The position numbers and the translations under genes were made by a program. The notes below the pieces were generated by a model, which had not been told where the DNA came from, ran no database searches, and saw only the letters and a list, made by a program, of their open reading frames with translations. Below, in pieces: positions 1 through 10,077 of a DNA stretch of 64,000 nt. This DNA is from Bacteroides sp. (GTDB lineage: Bacteria > Bacteroidota > Bacteroidia > Bacteroidales > Muribaculaceae): positions 1 through 64,000 of the forward strand of contig JAAVCX010000028.1 in assembly GCA_014802105.1 (NCBI GenBank), read 5' to 3'. How positions within the stretch are numbered: the first letter of the stretch is position 1; each line of letters starts with the position of its first letter.

Positions 1-710
1 CCCCACACGGCTGCTATCCACATCTGAGGCTTCTTGAAAATCTGAAGGAGATTGTTGCCCACTACCTTGAATGGATTTTTGGTCACAGGTACCGGCTCGG
101 GATTACGCATGAAGATGAAGGCCAGAACCACGAGTGCCACTCCGAAAAATCCCAGGTAGATGAACAGGCGCTCGTAAGTGATATGTTTGAGTACTGCTTC
201 GATGACAGGCTGCTGCACGGCCGATCCGACCGACGAGAGGGTCTGGACATAGCCGAACATTGTGCCGTAGGCCGCCATGCCAAACCACACTCCGCCGATA
301 TAGCCGGCTCCGACGAAACCGCAGCATGCTCCCAATGCCATGAGCACCTGAGCCAACAGTATCATGGAGTAGGAGGTGGCTAAACCATAGAGAAACACAC
401 CTGCCGTGACAAAGATAAAGGCCGGAATCATCACGCGCCTCGACCCGAAACAGTCGAGAAAGGCTCCGCCGAAGAACTGGAAGATGGCAAACGCCCAGGT
501 ATACGTAGCGGCTATCATGGTGAGATGGCCAAGGTCGAGATTGAGGGTCTTCTGTATATCCCCCTGCACGTCTGAGAACATGGTCTGGATATTGAACAGG
601 TAGATCACGAAAACCGTGGCGAGGATCCAGACTGTCCAGGCCATAGGGCCTCCGAGGCGATAGCGGCCGCTCTGAGGCAGCTTGCTTGCCGGAATGTTGT
701 TAGTTGCCAT
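1..710 (-). CDS. MFS transporter, N-terminal part (C-terminus lies beyond window start)
   Basis: Minus-strand open frame from ATG at 710 running off position 1 (MATNNIPASKLPQSGRYRLGGPMAWTVWILATVFVVYLFNIQTMFSD...); hydrophobic multi-span MFS pattern. Absent from ORF track because no stop is in the window. Confidence 0.85.
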   Translation of the reverse strand, partial: MATNNIPASKLPQSGRYRLGGPMAWTVWILATVFVIYLFNIQTMFSDVQGDIQKTLNLDLGHLTMIAATYTWAFAIFQFFGGAFLDCFGSRRVMIPAFIFVTAGVFLYGLATSYSMILLAQVLMALGACCGFVGAGYIGGVWFGMAAYGTMFGYVQTLSSVGSAVQQPVIEAVLKHITYERLFIYLGFFGVALVVLAFIFMRNPEPVPVTKNPFKVVGNNLLQIFKKPQMWIAAVW

Positions 711-804
711 AAAAATGGATGTTAGAAAGTGAGGAGTAAATGGCGGGGGTGTGCCGGTGAGCAGGAGCTCTTTCCGACACAAACCCCTTTGTCAGCCGAG
801 TGAC

Positions 805-2214
805 TTATTTTTCAGAGATTTTCGTGTCGGGGATTTCCGAGGCATACAAGTGGGAGGGGGTGCGTGAACGGTCATATACCTTCTTGCCGGCCACATATGT
901 GGCGAGATTGACATTGTTGAGCCCCAGGGTCATGACGACAAAGAGCTTCTCGAAAAGATCATCGCTGAACTTCATGCGCCAGGCGGCAAATTCCGAGGGC
1001 TTGAGATCGACAACGGCTATATCGGCTTCGTAGCCCGGAGCGATGCTGCCGATAGTGTTCTCGAGATGCAGGGCCTCGGCCCCTCCGCGGGTGGCCAGAT
1101 AGAAACTCTTGATGGCGGTGAGATTTTTCATCTGCAACATCGCTACCTTATAAGCCTCATTGAGCTGGCGGGGTATCGAGAAATTGGTGCCTCCGCCCAC
1201 ATCGGTACCCATTCCCACTCTCACGGGGCGTGTGGGATTTTTGGCTTCCCAGTATTTAAACTCGCCGTCGCCCAGGAAGAGGTTGGAGCTGGGACAGTGG
1301 GCCACTCCACATTCACAGCGGTGGAGCTCCTGCCATTCCTCCTCGCGCACTATGCAGCAGTGGGCCATGACAGAGCGGCGTCCCACCAGGCCGAAATGCT
1401 TGTAGACCTCGGTGTAGTTGGGCTGGTCGGGAAACAGTTGGGTCACCCAGTCGATCTCGCTCTGCACTTCGTCGAGATGGGTGTGCATGTAGACACCCTG
1501 GTCGATGTAGCGCTGATAGAGTTCGCCGGCGAGCTGCAGTTGCTCAGGGGTCGAGGTGGGAGCGAAACGCGGGATTATCGCATAGAGCTGGCGACCGCGA
1601 TGGTGCCATTTCTTGAGCAATTTCTCGGTCAGCAGGATAGACTCCTCGGCACTCTCGTCCTTGAGCGAGTCGGGCAGATTGCGGTCCTGGAGCACTTTTC
1701 CCGAAATCATGCGGGTGTTGTAGCGTTCCGATTCCTCAAAAAAGGCGTCTACCGAGGTGGCGAAAGTGGTAGCGAAGACGTTGGCCGTGGTAGTGCCCTG
1801 CTCGAGCAACTGGCGGAAGAACATCCTGGCCACTTCGTCGGCGAAAGCCTTGTCCTTAAACTTGGCCTCGGTAGGGAAAGTGTATTCATTGAGCCATTGC
1901 AGCAGGGTGTCGCCAAACGATCCTATCATCGGCGACTGGACATAATGGACGTGACAGTCGATGAAGCCCGGCATGATCACCGCGTCAGTGTAGGTGTCGA
2001 TATCCTTGAGCTGTGGATAAAGCTTGGCCACGGCTGTGTAGTCTCCTACATTGATGATATGGCCGTCCTGCATCACTATCAGGCCGTCGGGATAATAGTC
2101 GTAACACTCTTTCTCATTATTGAGAAACGGATCGGCCTTGAAAGTGAGTACCTGACCTCTGATTCCTTTCAGAGCGGTGCCGTCGGGGTTGACGGGAAGA
2201 GGAGTGGTTGCCAT
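805..2214 (-). CDS. guaD: guanine deaminase (amidohydrolase)
   Basis: 469 aa; PGFIDCHVHYVQ metal-binding motif, THLDE, MAHCCIVREEEWQEL, GMGTDVGGGTNFSIPRQLNEAY. Confidence 0.9.
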   Translation of the reverse strand: MATTPLPVNPDGTALKGIRGQVLTFKADPFLNNEKECYDYYPDGLIVMQDGHIINVGDYTAVAKLYPQLKDIDTYTDAVIMPGFIDCHVHYVQSPMIGSFGDTLLQWLNEYTFPTEAKFKDKAFADEVARMFFRQLLEQGTTTANVFATTFATSVDAFFEESERYNTRMISGKVLQDRNLPDSLKDESAEESILLTEKLLKKWHHRGRQLYAIIPRFAPTSTPEQLQLAGELYQRYIDQGVYMHTHLDEVQSEIDWVTQLFPDQPNYTEVYKHFGLVGRRSVMAHCCIVREEEWQELHRCECGVAHCPSSNLFLGDGEFKYWEAKNPTRPVRVGMGTDVGGGTNFSIPRQLNEAYKVAMLQMKNLTAIKSFYLATRGGAEALHLENTIGSIAPGYEADIAVVDLKPSEFAAWRMKFSDDLFEKLFVVMTLGLNNVNLATYVAGKKVYDRSRTPSHLYASEIPDTKISEK

Positions 2215-2403
2215 AGGCGGGAAGTATAAGTTGTGAATAAACAGAATTGGCAGTGAGGGATATACTTTTAAAACATATAGGTTTGCCGAAAGTTTGAACA
2301 GTGCTAAATATTTGGTAAATAATGTTCATCAGGCGATAGAGAGGCCGTTGAGCCGGATTGACGTTTCGGATACAATAGGAGCTGAAGGCATCTCGCAGGC
2401 GCA

Positions 2404-2446
2404 AAAAAAAGAGTCTCCGGGGCTTGAGTGCCCGGAGACTCCGTTG
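2404..2446 (-). terminator. Rho-independent terminator downstream of the OmpA-like gene
   Basis: GAGTCTCCGGG...CCCGGAGACTC stem; on the minus strand followed by a T8 run. Confidence 0.8.
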
Positions 2447-2509
2447 ATATTTTTTCACCCCGGCTGACCGAATGTACGGGTCAGCACAGCGGGAGAGTTG
2501 AGATCCTGA

Positions 2510-3625
2510 TTACTTGGAGGGTTCGTCAAGAGTACAGATGGCTACGCGGTTCCAGCTTTCCTCCTTGAACATGTGACCGATACCCTGGCCCTCGGCCTTG
2601 ATGCGGTCGGCCTTCACGCCATACTTCTTGATGAGGACATCCTTGACTGACTCGGCACGGTTCTTGGCGAGACGCTCGTTAAACTCGAGGTTACCGTCCT
2701 GAGAAGCGTAACCCTTGATGACTACGGTCGACTCGGGGTTGTGCTTCATATAGTCGGCGATCATCTCTACGTTGGGGAGCTGGTCGGCTGAAACCTTGCT
2801 CTGACCGATGCGGAAGAAGACGAAGCGGACGCTTGAGAAAGTAGTGTCGCTGACAACCTTGACCTGAGCGGGCTGGCTGAGAGCTGCGGCGAGCTGAGCC
2901 TCGAGAGCGGCATTGGCGGCATTGGAAGCGGCCAGATCGGCTGCGGCGGCTACTACACCGGCACGGAGCTCGTTGATACGCTCGTTGGCGAGAGCGAGTT
3001 CACCGGTGAGGTCGGGAGGACATACGGCACACTCGAAGCCGGGGCCGAAGTTATAGTTGACACCTACCATGAGGTCGAAATTGGCACGCTTGGCGTTGAA
3101 CTGCACTGCTGAACCATCGTCAGCGATACGCCAGTTTACGTCAGGCTTAAGCGAGATGCTGACATTGTCGGTCAGGGCATAGTTGAAGTTAAGACCGGCC
3201 TTGGCGTTGAGTGAGTTGTTGTCGCCGGGGCCGGCTACATACTGGTGTCCCCAGCCACCGCCTACCACGGCATCAACCCAGAACTTACGGGGAGCACACT
3301 GATAGCCACAGAATGCGTTCATGAGGTTAACGGTACCATAGAGACCTACATACTGGCTGTCAAACGCGGTTCTGGAAGAGGAGGTGTTGACGCCCCAGGC
3401 TCCCTCGACACCGACACCGAGCACAGGGGTGATCTGCTTGGCTACGTGCAGGCCATACTGGCTACGCATATTCTGGAAAAACGAATGTCCCTTGAGAGGA
3501 GTAGTGAGGCCTCCGTCTACACCTACGCTCCAGTTGGACAGGAAAGAGGGCTGTACGATAGCGTTCTGTGCGCCGGCTGCAAGTGTGATTCCGGCAAAGG
3601 CTGCTGCGAGTAATACTTTCTTCAT
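2510..3625 (-). CDS. OmpA family outer-membrane protein
   Basis: Signal peptide MKKVLLAAAFAGITLAAGAQ starting at 3625 (the 409-aa track ORF is over-extended); beta-barrel N-terminus; C-terminal OmpA peptidoglycan-binding pattern (VVIKGYASQDGNLEFNERLAKNRAESVKDVL). Confidence 0.9.
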   Translation of the reverse strand: MKKVLLAAAFAGITLAAGAQNAIVQPSFLSNWSVGVDGGLTTPLKGHSFFQNMRSQYGLHVAKQITPVLGVGVEGAWGVNTSSSRTAFDSQYVGLYGTVNLMNAFCGYQCAPRKFWVDAVVGGGWGHQYVAGPGDNNSLNAKAGLNFNYALTDNVSISLKPDVNWRIADDGSAVQFNAKRANFDLMVGVNYNFGPGFECAVCPPDLTGELALANERINELRAGVVAAAADLAASNAANAALEAQLAAALSQPAQVKVVSDTTFSSVRFVFFRIGQSKVSADQLPNVEMIADYMKHNPESTVVIKGYASQDGNLEFNERLAKNRAESVKDVLIKKYGVKADRIKAEGQGIGHMFKEESWNRVAICTLDEPSK

Positions 3626-3974
3626 AGTGAAAATAATTTTGATTTTAATTTTTTTTGTTGAATACGTGGCCGGCGGTTGAAAGTGATAGAGGCCGGTCGT
3701 CGGGCCGGGAGAGCGACCTTCGGTGTTATAACGACCCAAGGTTAAAAAAGGTTGAGGGAAGATGTGATTTTTTGATAAAAATATCTCAAAAAATTATATC
3801 TTAGACGATTAAGTGACGGTGTTGATATTGTAGAAATAACATAAAGTCAAAGATGGTGAAATTTAATGTTTTAAAACATTAATTTTATTTGCGTAAATCA
3901 GAAAAAGATTTGTAAATTTGTCAGCGTAAAAAAATCACTCGCCCCGATCGGGCTGGTGAGCAACCGCGAAATTA

Positions 3975-4685
3975 ATGACCCCCTTAGCCAATAATCATAT
4001 CTCGGTAGACTGTGTAGTGCTCGGTTTTGACGGTTCAGGCCTCAGAGTTCTGCTTGTCAAACGTGTCGGAGAGCATAGAGGCGAAGAGTACAACGACCTC
4101 AAGCTCCCGGGCAGCCTGATCTATCAGGATGAGGATCTTGACGAGGCGGCTCAGAGAGTGCTCAGAGAGTTGACGGGAATCGGAGACGTGGCTCTGCAAC
4201 AGTTCAAAGCCTTCGGCTCCAAGGATCGCACACGTAATCTGCGCGACGTGATCTGGCTTGAGCGGGCCCAGCAGGCCCATGTGGAGCGCATCGTCACTGT
4301 CGGCTACCTGGCTGTGGTGAAACTCGATGCCGCCATGATGAGAGTGGTCAACCGCGAGAACGCCCTCTGGCACCCGATCGACTCGCTCGGCACTCTGGCT
4401 TTTGACCATAATATCATAGTCGACGAGGCTCTCAAGGCTCTCAGGCGTGAGGTCGATGTCAACAAGGCTACCATCTTTGACCTGCTTCCGCGCAAGTTCA
4501 CCGCCCTGCAACTCCGACAGTTGACCGAGATTATCTATGGTAAGCCCATCGATGTGCGCAACTTCCATAAGAAGATCGCCCAGATGCCCTACGTGGTGCC
4601 GCTCGAGGAACGCGAGCGGGGTGTGGCCCATCGCGCGGCTCGTTTTTACAAATTTGACCGTAAACTCTACAATAATTCCCGCTGA
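3975..4685 (+). CDS. NUDIX-domain transcriptional regulator (NrtR/AraR-like) with winged-helix C-terminus
   Basis: N-terminal NUDIX-like fold (LLVKRVGEHRGEEYNDLKLPGSLIYQDEDLDEAAQRVLRELTGI) plus C-terminal FDLLPRKFTALQLRQLTEIIYG...RNFHKKI; adjacent to the xylose operon. Confidence 0.85.
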   Translation: MTPLANNHISVDCVVLGFDGSGLRVLLVKRVGEHRGEEYNDLKLPGSLIYQDEDLDEAAQRVLRELTGIGDVALQQFKAFGSKDRTRNLRDVIWLERAQQAHVERIVTVGYLAVVKLDAAMMRVVNRENALWHPIDSLGTLAFDHNIIVDEALKALRREVDVNKATIFDLLPRKFTALQLRQLTEIIYGKPIDVRNFHKKIAQMPYVVPLEERERGVAHRAARFYKFDRKLYNNSR

Positions 4686-4786
4686 TCTGTCCCCCCGCCG
4701 ACGTGGCGCCCGATTGTCCAAACCCGCTCCTGCGTCGGGACTGACAGCCGACCGTGAAAAAACCATTTACCTTTTATATATAATAT

Positions 4787-6274
4787 ATGTACCTTCTCGG
4801 ATATGATATAGGAAGCTCGTCGGTAAAAGCGAGCCTCGTCGATGCCGTCAGCGGCAAAACAGTAGCTACTGATTTCTACCCTCGCTCCGAGGCCGAGATC
4901 ATAGCTCACCGCCCGGGATGGGCCGAGCAGCACCCCGACCAGTGGTGGGAGAGCCTGCGTCAGGCCACAGCGTCGGTGCTGGCCTCGTCGGGAGTGGATC
5001 CCAAGGATATCAAAGCCATCGGTATCTCCTATCAGATGCACGGCCTCGTGATGGTCGACAAAGACCTTTGCCCTCTGCGCCACGCCATCATCTGGTGTGA
5101 CTCGCGCGGCGTCCCCTATGGAGAGAAGGCCTTCGGCGAGCTCGGCGAGGAGCAGTGTCTGAGCCACTTGCTCAACTCTCCGGGCAATTTCACGGCCACC
5201 AAGCTCGCTTGGGTCAAGGAGCATGAGCCCGAGACCTTCGAGCGTATTTATAAGATAATGCTTCCGGGCGACTATGCGGCCATGCGTCTCACAGGGCGTC
5301 TGTGTACAACCGTGTCGGGCTTGAGCGAAATGATGCTCTGGGACTTCAAGGAAAACCGTCCCGCCTCGTTCCTGCTCGACTACTTTGGCTACGGAGCCGA
5401 CATCATCCCCGAGATAGTGCCTACATTCTCTATTCAGGGCACTGTCACTGCCGAGGCTGCCGCCGAGCTCGGTCTGGCCGAGGGTATTCCCGTGAGCTAC
5501 CGTGCAGGCGACCAGCCCAACAACGCCCTGTCGCTCAATGTGTTCAATCCCGGCGAAGTGGCTTCGACAGCCGGCACTTCGGGAGTGGTCTACGGCGTGC
5601 TCGGCGAGGTCAATTATGACCCCCAGAGCCGTGTCAACACCTTTGCTCATGTCAACCACACCCACGAGGATCCCCGTCTCGGAGTGCTCCTGTGTATCAA
5701 CGGCACCGGCATCCTCAACTCCTGGAGCAAACGCAACATGGCTCCCGACACCATCACCTATCCCGGCATGAACGACCTGGCGGCCAAGGCTCCCATCGGC
5801 TCGGCCGGTGTCTCGGTAATCCCCTTTGGCAACGGAGCTGAGCGAGTGTTGCGCAACCGTGAGGTAGGATGCTCGATCCACGGTGTCAACTTCCTCACTC
5901 ACGATCGCTCCCACCTGTTGCGTGCCGAGCAGGAAGGCATCGTCTTCAGCTTCATGTATGGCATGGAAGTGATGGAACAGATGGGTATGAAGCTCAGCAA
6001 GATACATGCAGGCCACGCCAATATGTTCCTCTCGCCGCTGTTCCGCAACACTCTGGCCGGAGTGAGTGGTGCCACCATCGAGCTCTATAACACCGACGGA
6101 TCGGTCGGTGCAGCCAAGGGTGCGGGTATCGGAGCCGGTATCTATACCGACAACAACGAAGCCTTTGCCTCGCTCGAAAAGATCGAGGTTATCGAGCCAG
6201 TGGCAGCCGATGCAGGCGCCTATGCCGATGCCTACGCCCTGTGGAAAGAGCGGCTCGCGATGTGTATGAAATAA
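4787..6274 (+). CDS. xylB: xylulokinase (FGGY family)
   Basis: MYLLGYDIGSSSVKASLVDA; DQPNNALSLNVFNPGEVASTAGTSGVVYG; followed by xylA. Confidence 0.95.
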   Translation: MYLLGYDIGSSSVKASLVDAVSGKTVATDFYPRSEAEIIAHRPGWAEQHPDQWWESLRQATASVLASSGVDPKDIKAIGISYQMHGLVMVDKDLCPLRHAIIWCDSRGVPYGEKAFGELGEEQCLSHLLNSPGNFTATKLAWVKEHEPETFERIYKIMLPGDYAAMRLTGRLCTTVSGLSEMMLWDFKENRPASFLLDYFGYGADIIPEIVPTFSIQGTVTAEAAAELGLAEGIPVSYRAGDQPNNALSLNVFNPGEVASTAGTSGVVYGVLGEVNYDPQSRVNTFAHVNHTHEDPRLGVLLCINGTGILNSWSKRNMAPDTITYPGMNDLAAKAPIGSAGVSVIPFGNGAERVLRNREVGCSIHGVNFLTHDRSHLLRAEQEGIVFSFMYGMEVMEQMGMKLSKIHAGHANMFLSPLFRNTLAGVSGATIELYNTDGSVGAAKGAGIGAGIYTDNNEAFASLEKIEVIEPVAADAGAYADAYALWKERLAMCMK

Positions 6275-6323
6275 AACAATTCAACAAATTCATAAATCTA
6301 ATAACTTAACACACAATCTCAAA

Positions 6324-7640
6324 ATGGCAGTAAAAGAATACTTCCCCGAGATCGGTAAGATCAAATTTGAAGGCAAGGACTCCAAGAATCCTATGGCCTA
6401 TCGTTACTATGACGCTGAGAAGCTCGTTCTCGGCAAACCCATGAAGGAATGGCTCAAGTTTGCCATGGCCTGGTGGCACACTCTCTGTGCCGAGGGTGGC
6501 GACCAGTTTGGCGGAGGTACCAAGACTTTCCCCTGGAACGAGGGTGCCGACGTGATGACCGTGGCCAAGCAGAAGGCCGACGCCGGTTTTGAAATCATGC
6601 AGAAACTCGGCATCGAGTACTTCTGTTTCCACGACACCGACCTCATCGGCGACCTCGAGGACATCGAGGGCTACGAGGCTCGCATGAAGGAGATCACCGC
6701 CTATCTCAAGGAGAAGATGGCCCAGACCGGCATCAAGAACCTCTGGGGCACAGCCAACGTCTTCGGCAACGCCCGTTATATGAACGGTGCCGCTACCAAT
6801 CCCGACTTTGACGTAGTGGCCCGCGCTGCTGTCCAGATCAAGAACGCTATCGACGCCACTATCGCTCTTGGCGGTCAGAACTATGTGTTCTGGGGTGGTC
6901 GCGAGGGCTACATGAGCCTCCTCAACACCGACCAGGCACGCGAGAAGGAACACCTGGCTACCATGCTCCGCATTGCCCGCGACTATGCACGTGCCAACGG
7001 TTTCACCGGCACTTTCCTCATCGAGCCCAAGCCCATGGAGCCCTCCAAGCACCAGTATGACGTCGACACCGAGACTGTCATCGGCTTCCTCAAGGCTCAT
7101 GGTCTTGACAAGGACTTCAAGGTAAACATTGAGGTCAACCACGCCACTCTCGCCGGCCACACCTTCGAGCACGAGCTCTGCGTAGCCGTCGACAACGGCA
7201 TGCTCGGCAGCATCGACGCTAACCGCGGCGACTATCAGAACGGCTGGGACACCGACCAGTTCCCCATCGACAACTATGAGCTCACCCAGGCCATGATGCA
7301 GATCATCCGCAACGGTGGTCTCGGCAACGGCGGTACCAACTTCGACGCCAAGACCCGTCGCAACTCCACCGACCTGGAGGACATCTTCATCGCCCACATC
7401 GCAGGTATGGACGCTATGGCCCGTGCTCTCGAGAGCGCTGCCGCCATCCTCGAGGAGTCGCCCCTGCCCAAGATGGTATCTGAGAGATATGCTTCGTTTG
7501 ACGCCGGCGAGGGCCGCAAGTTTGAGCTCGGTGAGCTCTCTCTCGAGCAGGTAGTTGCCTATGCCAAGACCCAGCCCGAGCCCGCCCAGACCTCGGGCAA
7601 GCAGGAGCTCTATGAGGCTATCCTCAACATGTACTGCTAA
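6324..7640 (+). CDS. xylA: xylose isomerase
   Basis: 438 aa; YFCFHDTDL, FWGGREGYMSLLNTD, FLIEPKPMEPSKHQYD, NGGTNFDAKTRRNSTDLEDIFIAHIAGMD. Confidence 0.98.
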   Translation: MAVKEYFPEIGKIKFEGKDSKNPMAYRYYDAEKLVLGKPMKEWLKFAMAWWHTLCAEGGDQFGGGTKTFPWNEGADVMTVAKQKADAGFEIMQKLGIEYFCFHDTDLIGDLEDIEGYEARMKEITAYLKEKMAQTGIKNLWGTANVFGNARYMNGAATNPDFDVVARAAVQIKNAIDATIALGGQNYVFWGGREGYMSLLNTDQAREKEHLATMLRIARDYARANGFTGTFLIEPKPMEPSKHQYDVDTETVIGFLKAHGLDKDFKVNIEVNHATLAGHTFEHELCVAVDNGMLGSIDANRGDYQNGWDTDQFPIDNYELTQAMMQIIRNGGLGNGGTNFDAKTRRNSTDLEDIFIAHIAGMDAMARALESAAAILEESPLPKMVSERYASFDAGEGRKFELGELSLEQVVAYAKTQPEPAQTSGKQELYEAILNMYC

Positions 7641-7664
7641 TCGTCAGTAAACAACCTGTTTCCG

Positions 7665-7702
7665 TGAGACACGGATGCCGCCCGGGCGGTGTCCGTGTCT
7701 CT
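7665..7702 (+). terminator. Intergenic hairpin between xylA and the transporter gene (possible attenuator/terminator)
   Basis: GAGACACGGAtgccgCCCGGGcggtgTCCGTGTCTC inverted repeat; downstream U-tract is weak. Confidence 0.5.
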
Positions 7703-7751
7703 ATACCTTTACTTTTACTTTCTACTATTTTCATCCATTTAACCCTTTACC

Positions 7752-9236
7752 ATGAATTATCCTCAACAGGGTAGTAAAGTCTATCTCTTTTCCATCGTGC
7801 TCGTAGCAGTGCTCGGCGGCCTCCTGTTTGGCTATGACACCGCCGTTATCTCGGGTGCCGAGAAGGGTCTCCAGGCTTTTTTCCTCGGAGCCAAAGACTT
7901 TGTCTACACCGATACTATCCACGGCATCACCTCGTCGAGCGCCCTGCTCGGCTGTATCCTCGGCTCGGCTCTCTCGGGCTTTTTCGCTTCATATTTCGGC
8001 CGTAAGAAATCACTTGCCATCGCCGGCGTCTTCTTCTTCCTGTCGGCTCTGGGCAGCTATTATCCCGAATTTCTCCTTTTCGAGCACGGCAATCCCACCG
8101 CTTCGCTGCTCGTCGCTTTCAATATCTACCGTATTCTCGGTGGTGTCGGTGTAGGTCTCGCTTCGGCCATCTGCCCGATGTATATAGCCGAGGTGGCTCC
8201 CTCCAACATGCGAGGTACCCTCGTGTCGTGGAACCAGTTTGCCATCATCTTCGGCCAGCTTGTAGTCTATTTCGTCAACTTCCTCATCCTCGGCGAGCAC
8301 ACTCAGCCCATCATCGAGAAGATCTCCGAGACCATCTATCAGGTTCACTCCTCCTCCGACCAGTGGACCATCCAGACCGGCTGGCGCTATATGTTTGGAT
8401 CAGAGGCTTTCGTAGCCGGTATCTTCACCATCCTCGTGTGTCTGGTGCCCGAGTCGCCCCGCTATCTTGCCCTCATCGGCAAGGACGAGAAGGCTCTCGA
8501 CGTGCTCTCCCATATCAACGGCTATGAGAAAGCCAAGGAGATCCTTCAGCAGATCAAGGAGACCACCGAGGTCAAGAGCGAGAAGCTCTTCTCGTTTGGC
8601 GTCATGGTGATCTTTGTCGGCGTGATGCTCTCGGTGTTCCAGCAGGCCGTCGGTATCAACGCCGTGCTCTACTACGCTCCCCGCATCTTTGAGTCGATGG
8701 GTATGGACAACCCCATGATGAACACCGTCTATATGGGTATCGTCAATATCACCTTCACCCTCGTGGCAGTCTTCACCGTCGAGAAGCTCGGTCGCAAGCC
8801 TCTGCTCATCTGGGGCTCGCTCGGCATGGCTCTGGGCGCCCTGGGCGTGGCTGTCAGCAACCTCGTCGATGGCGTCAACCCCATCTTCCCCGTCATCTCC
8901 ATCATGGTCTACTCGGCCTCGTTCATGTTCTCGTGGGGCCCCATCTGCTGGGTGCTCATCGCCGAGATCTTCCCCAACACCATCCGCTCGGCCGCCGTGG
9001 CTATCGCTGTGGCCTTCCAGTGGATCTTCAATTTCATCGTGTCGTCGACATTCGTGCCCATGTATAACATGAGCCTCGGCGACATGGGCGATCGCTTCGG
9101 CCACATGTTTGCCTACGCTCTCTATGGCGTGATCTGTATCATAGCCGCATGGTTCGTCTACTCGCTCGTGCCCGAGACCAAGGGCAAGACCCTCGAGGAC
9201 ATGACCAACCTCTGGCGCTCGCGCAGCCGCAAATAA
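7752..9236 (+). CDS. xylE: D-xylose/H+ symporter (sugar-porter MFS)
   Basis: GGLLFGYDTAVISGAEKGLQ, GRKKSL, PESPRYL, VPETKGKTLEDM sugar-porter signatures; xylB-xylA context. Confidence 0.92.
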   Translation: MNYPQQGSKVYLFSIVLVAVLGGLLFGYDTAVISGAEKGLQAFFLGAKDFVYTDTIHGITSSSALLGCILGSALSGFFASYFGRKKSLAIAGVFFFLSALGSYYPEFLLFEHGNPTASLLVAFNIYRILGGVGVGLASAICPMYIAEVAPSNMRGTLVSWNQFAIIFGQLVVYFVNFLILGEHTQPIIEKISETIYQVHSSSDQWTIQTGWRYMFGSEAFVAGIFTILVCLVPESPRYLALIGKDEKALDVLSHINGYEKAKEILQQIKETTEVKSEKLFSFGVMVIFVGVMLSVFQQAVGINAVLYYAPRIFESMGMDNPMMNTVYMGIVNITFTLVAVFTVEKLGRKPLLIWGSLGMALGALGVAVSNLVDGVNPIFPVISIMVYSASFMFSWGPICWVLIAEIFPNTIRSAAVAIAVAFQWIFNFIVSSTFVPMYNMSLGDMGDRFGHMFAYALYGVICIIAAWFVYSLVPETKGKTLEDMTNLWRSRSRK

Positions 9237-9286
9237 TCAGTCTGATCAATCTATCCAACCAATAAACTTTCATTAATATTTTCACA

Positions 9287-9958
9287 ATGGCAAAGTTTGA
9301 CAAAATCGCCGTTCTCGCCAAGATGGGCGCAACCGGCGTAGTACCCGTGTTTTATCACAAGGATCCCGAAGTGGCCAAGCAGGTAGTTAAGGCTTGCTAC
9401 GAGGGTGGTATCCGTGCATTTGAGTTCACCAACCGCGGCGATTTCGCCCACGAAGTTTTTGCCGAGGTAGTTAAGTTTGCCGCCAAGGAGTGTCCCGAGA
9501 TGGCCATGGGTGTAGGCTCGATCGTAGATCCCGCCACCGCCGCTCTTTATATCCAGCTCGGTGCCTGCTTCGTGGTTGGCCCCCTGTTCAACCCCGAGAT
9601 CTCCCGTATCTGCAACCGTCGACTCGTTGCCTATACTCCCGGCTGTGGTAGCGTGAGCGAGGTCGGCGCAGCTCAGGAGACCGGCTGTGACCTCTGCAAG
9701 GTCTTCCCCGGCGACGTGCTTGGCACCAAGTTCGTCAAGGGTCTGCTCGCACCTATGCCCTGGAGCAAACTCATGGTCACCGGTGGCGTAGAGCCCACTA
9801 AAGAGAATATCGAGGGCTGGATGAAGGCCGGCGTCTTCTGCGTAGGCATGGGCTCCAAGCTCTTCCCCTCCGACAAGGTAGCCGCTCAGGACTGGCAGTA
9901 TGTCACCGATAAGTGTGCCGAGGCCCTCGCAATCGTAGCCGACTGCCGCAAGAAGTAA
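9287..9958 (+). CDS. eda: bifunctional 4-hydroxy-2-oxoglutarate / KDPG aldolase
   Basis: 223 aa; [87 protein letters not shown]. Confidence 0.9.
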   Translation: MAKFDKIAVLAKMGATGVVPVFYHKDPEVAKQVVKACYEGGIRAFEFTNRGDFAHEVFAEVVKFAAKECPEMAMGVGSIVDPATAALYIQLGACFVVGPLFNPEISRICNRRLVAYTPGCGSVSEVGAAQETGCDLCKVFPGDVLGTKFVKGLLAPMPWSKLMVTGGVEPTKENIEGWMKAGVFCVGMGSKLFPSDKVAAQDWQYVTDKCAEALAIVADCRKK

Positions 9959-9987
9959 TCGACCACCGCCACAATCTCCCCTGACTA

Positions 9988-10027
9988 TAACGGGAGGACG
10001 CGCCCACCCACGGCACGCCCTCCCGTT
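9988..10027 (+). terminator. Hairpin terminator after the xyl/eda operon
   Basis: AACGGGAGG...CCTCCCGTTT inverted repeat. Confidence 0.6.
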
Positions 10028-10077
10028 TCATATTTCGATTGTATCAAACATTTGTGTCAATACTTAACGCGATCCTC

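Noticed and set aside
1066-2229. 387-aa plus-strand ORF
   Set aside because: Antisense shadow of guanine deaminase.
2117-2458. 113-aa ORF overlapping the guaD start
   Set aside because: Overlaps guaD start and a terminator hairpin; Arg/Ser-rich composition, no family resemblance.
4667-6016. 449-aa minus-strand ORF and similar long antisense ORFs over xylA, xylE, SusC, SusD and the PKD lipoprotein
   Set aside because: Antisense shadows of well-supported genes.
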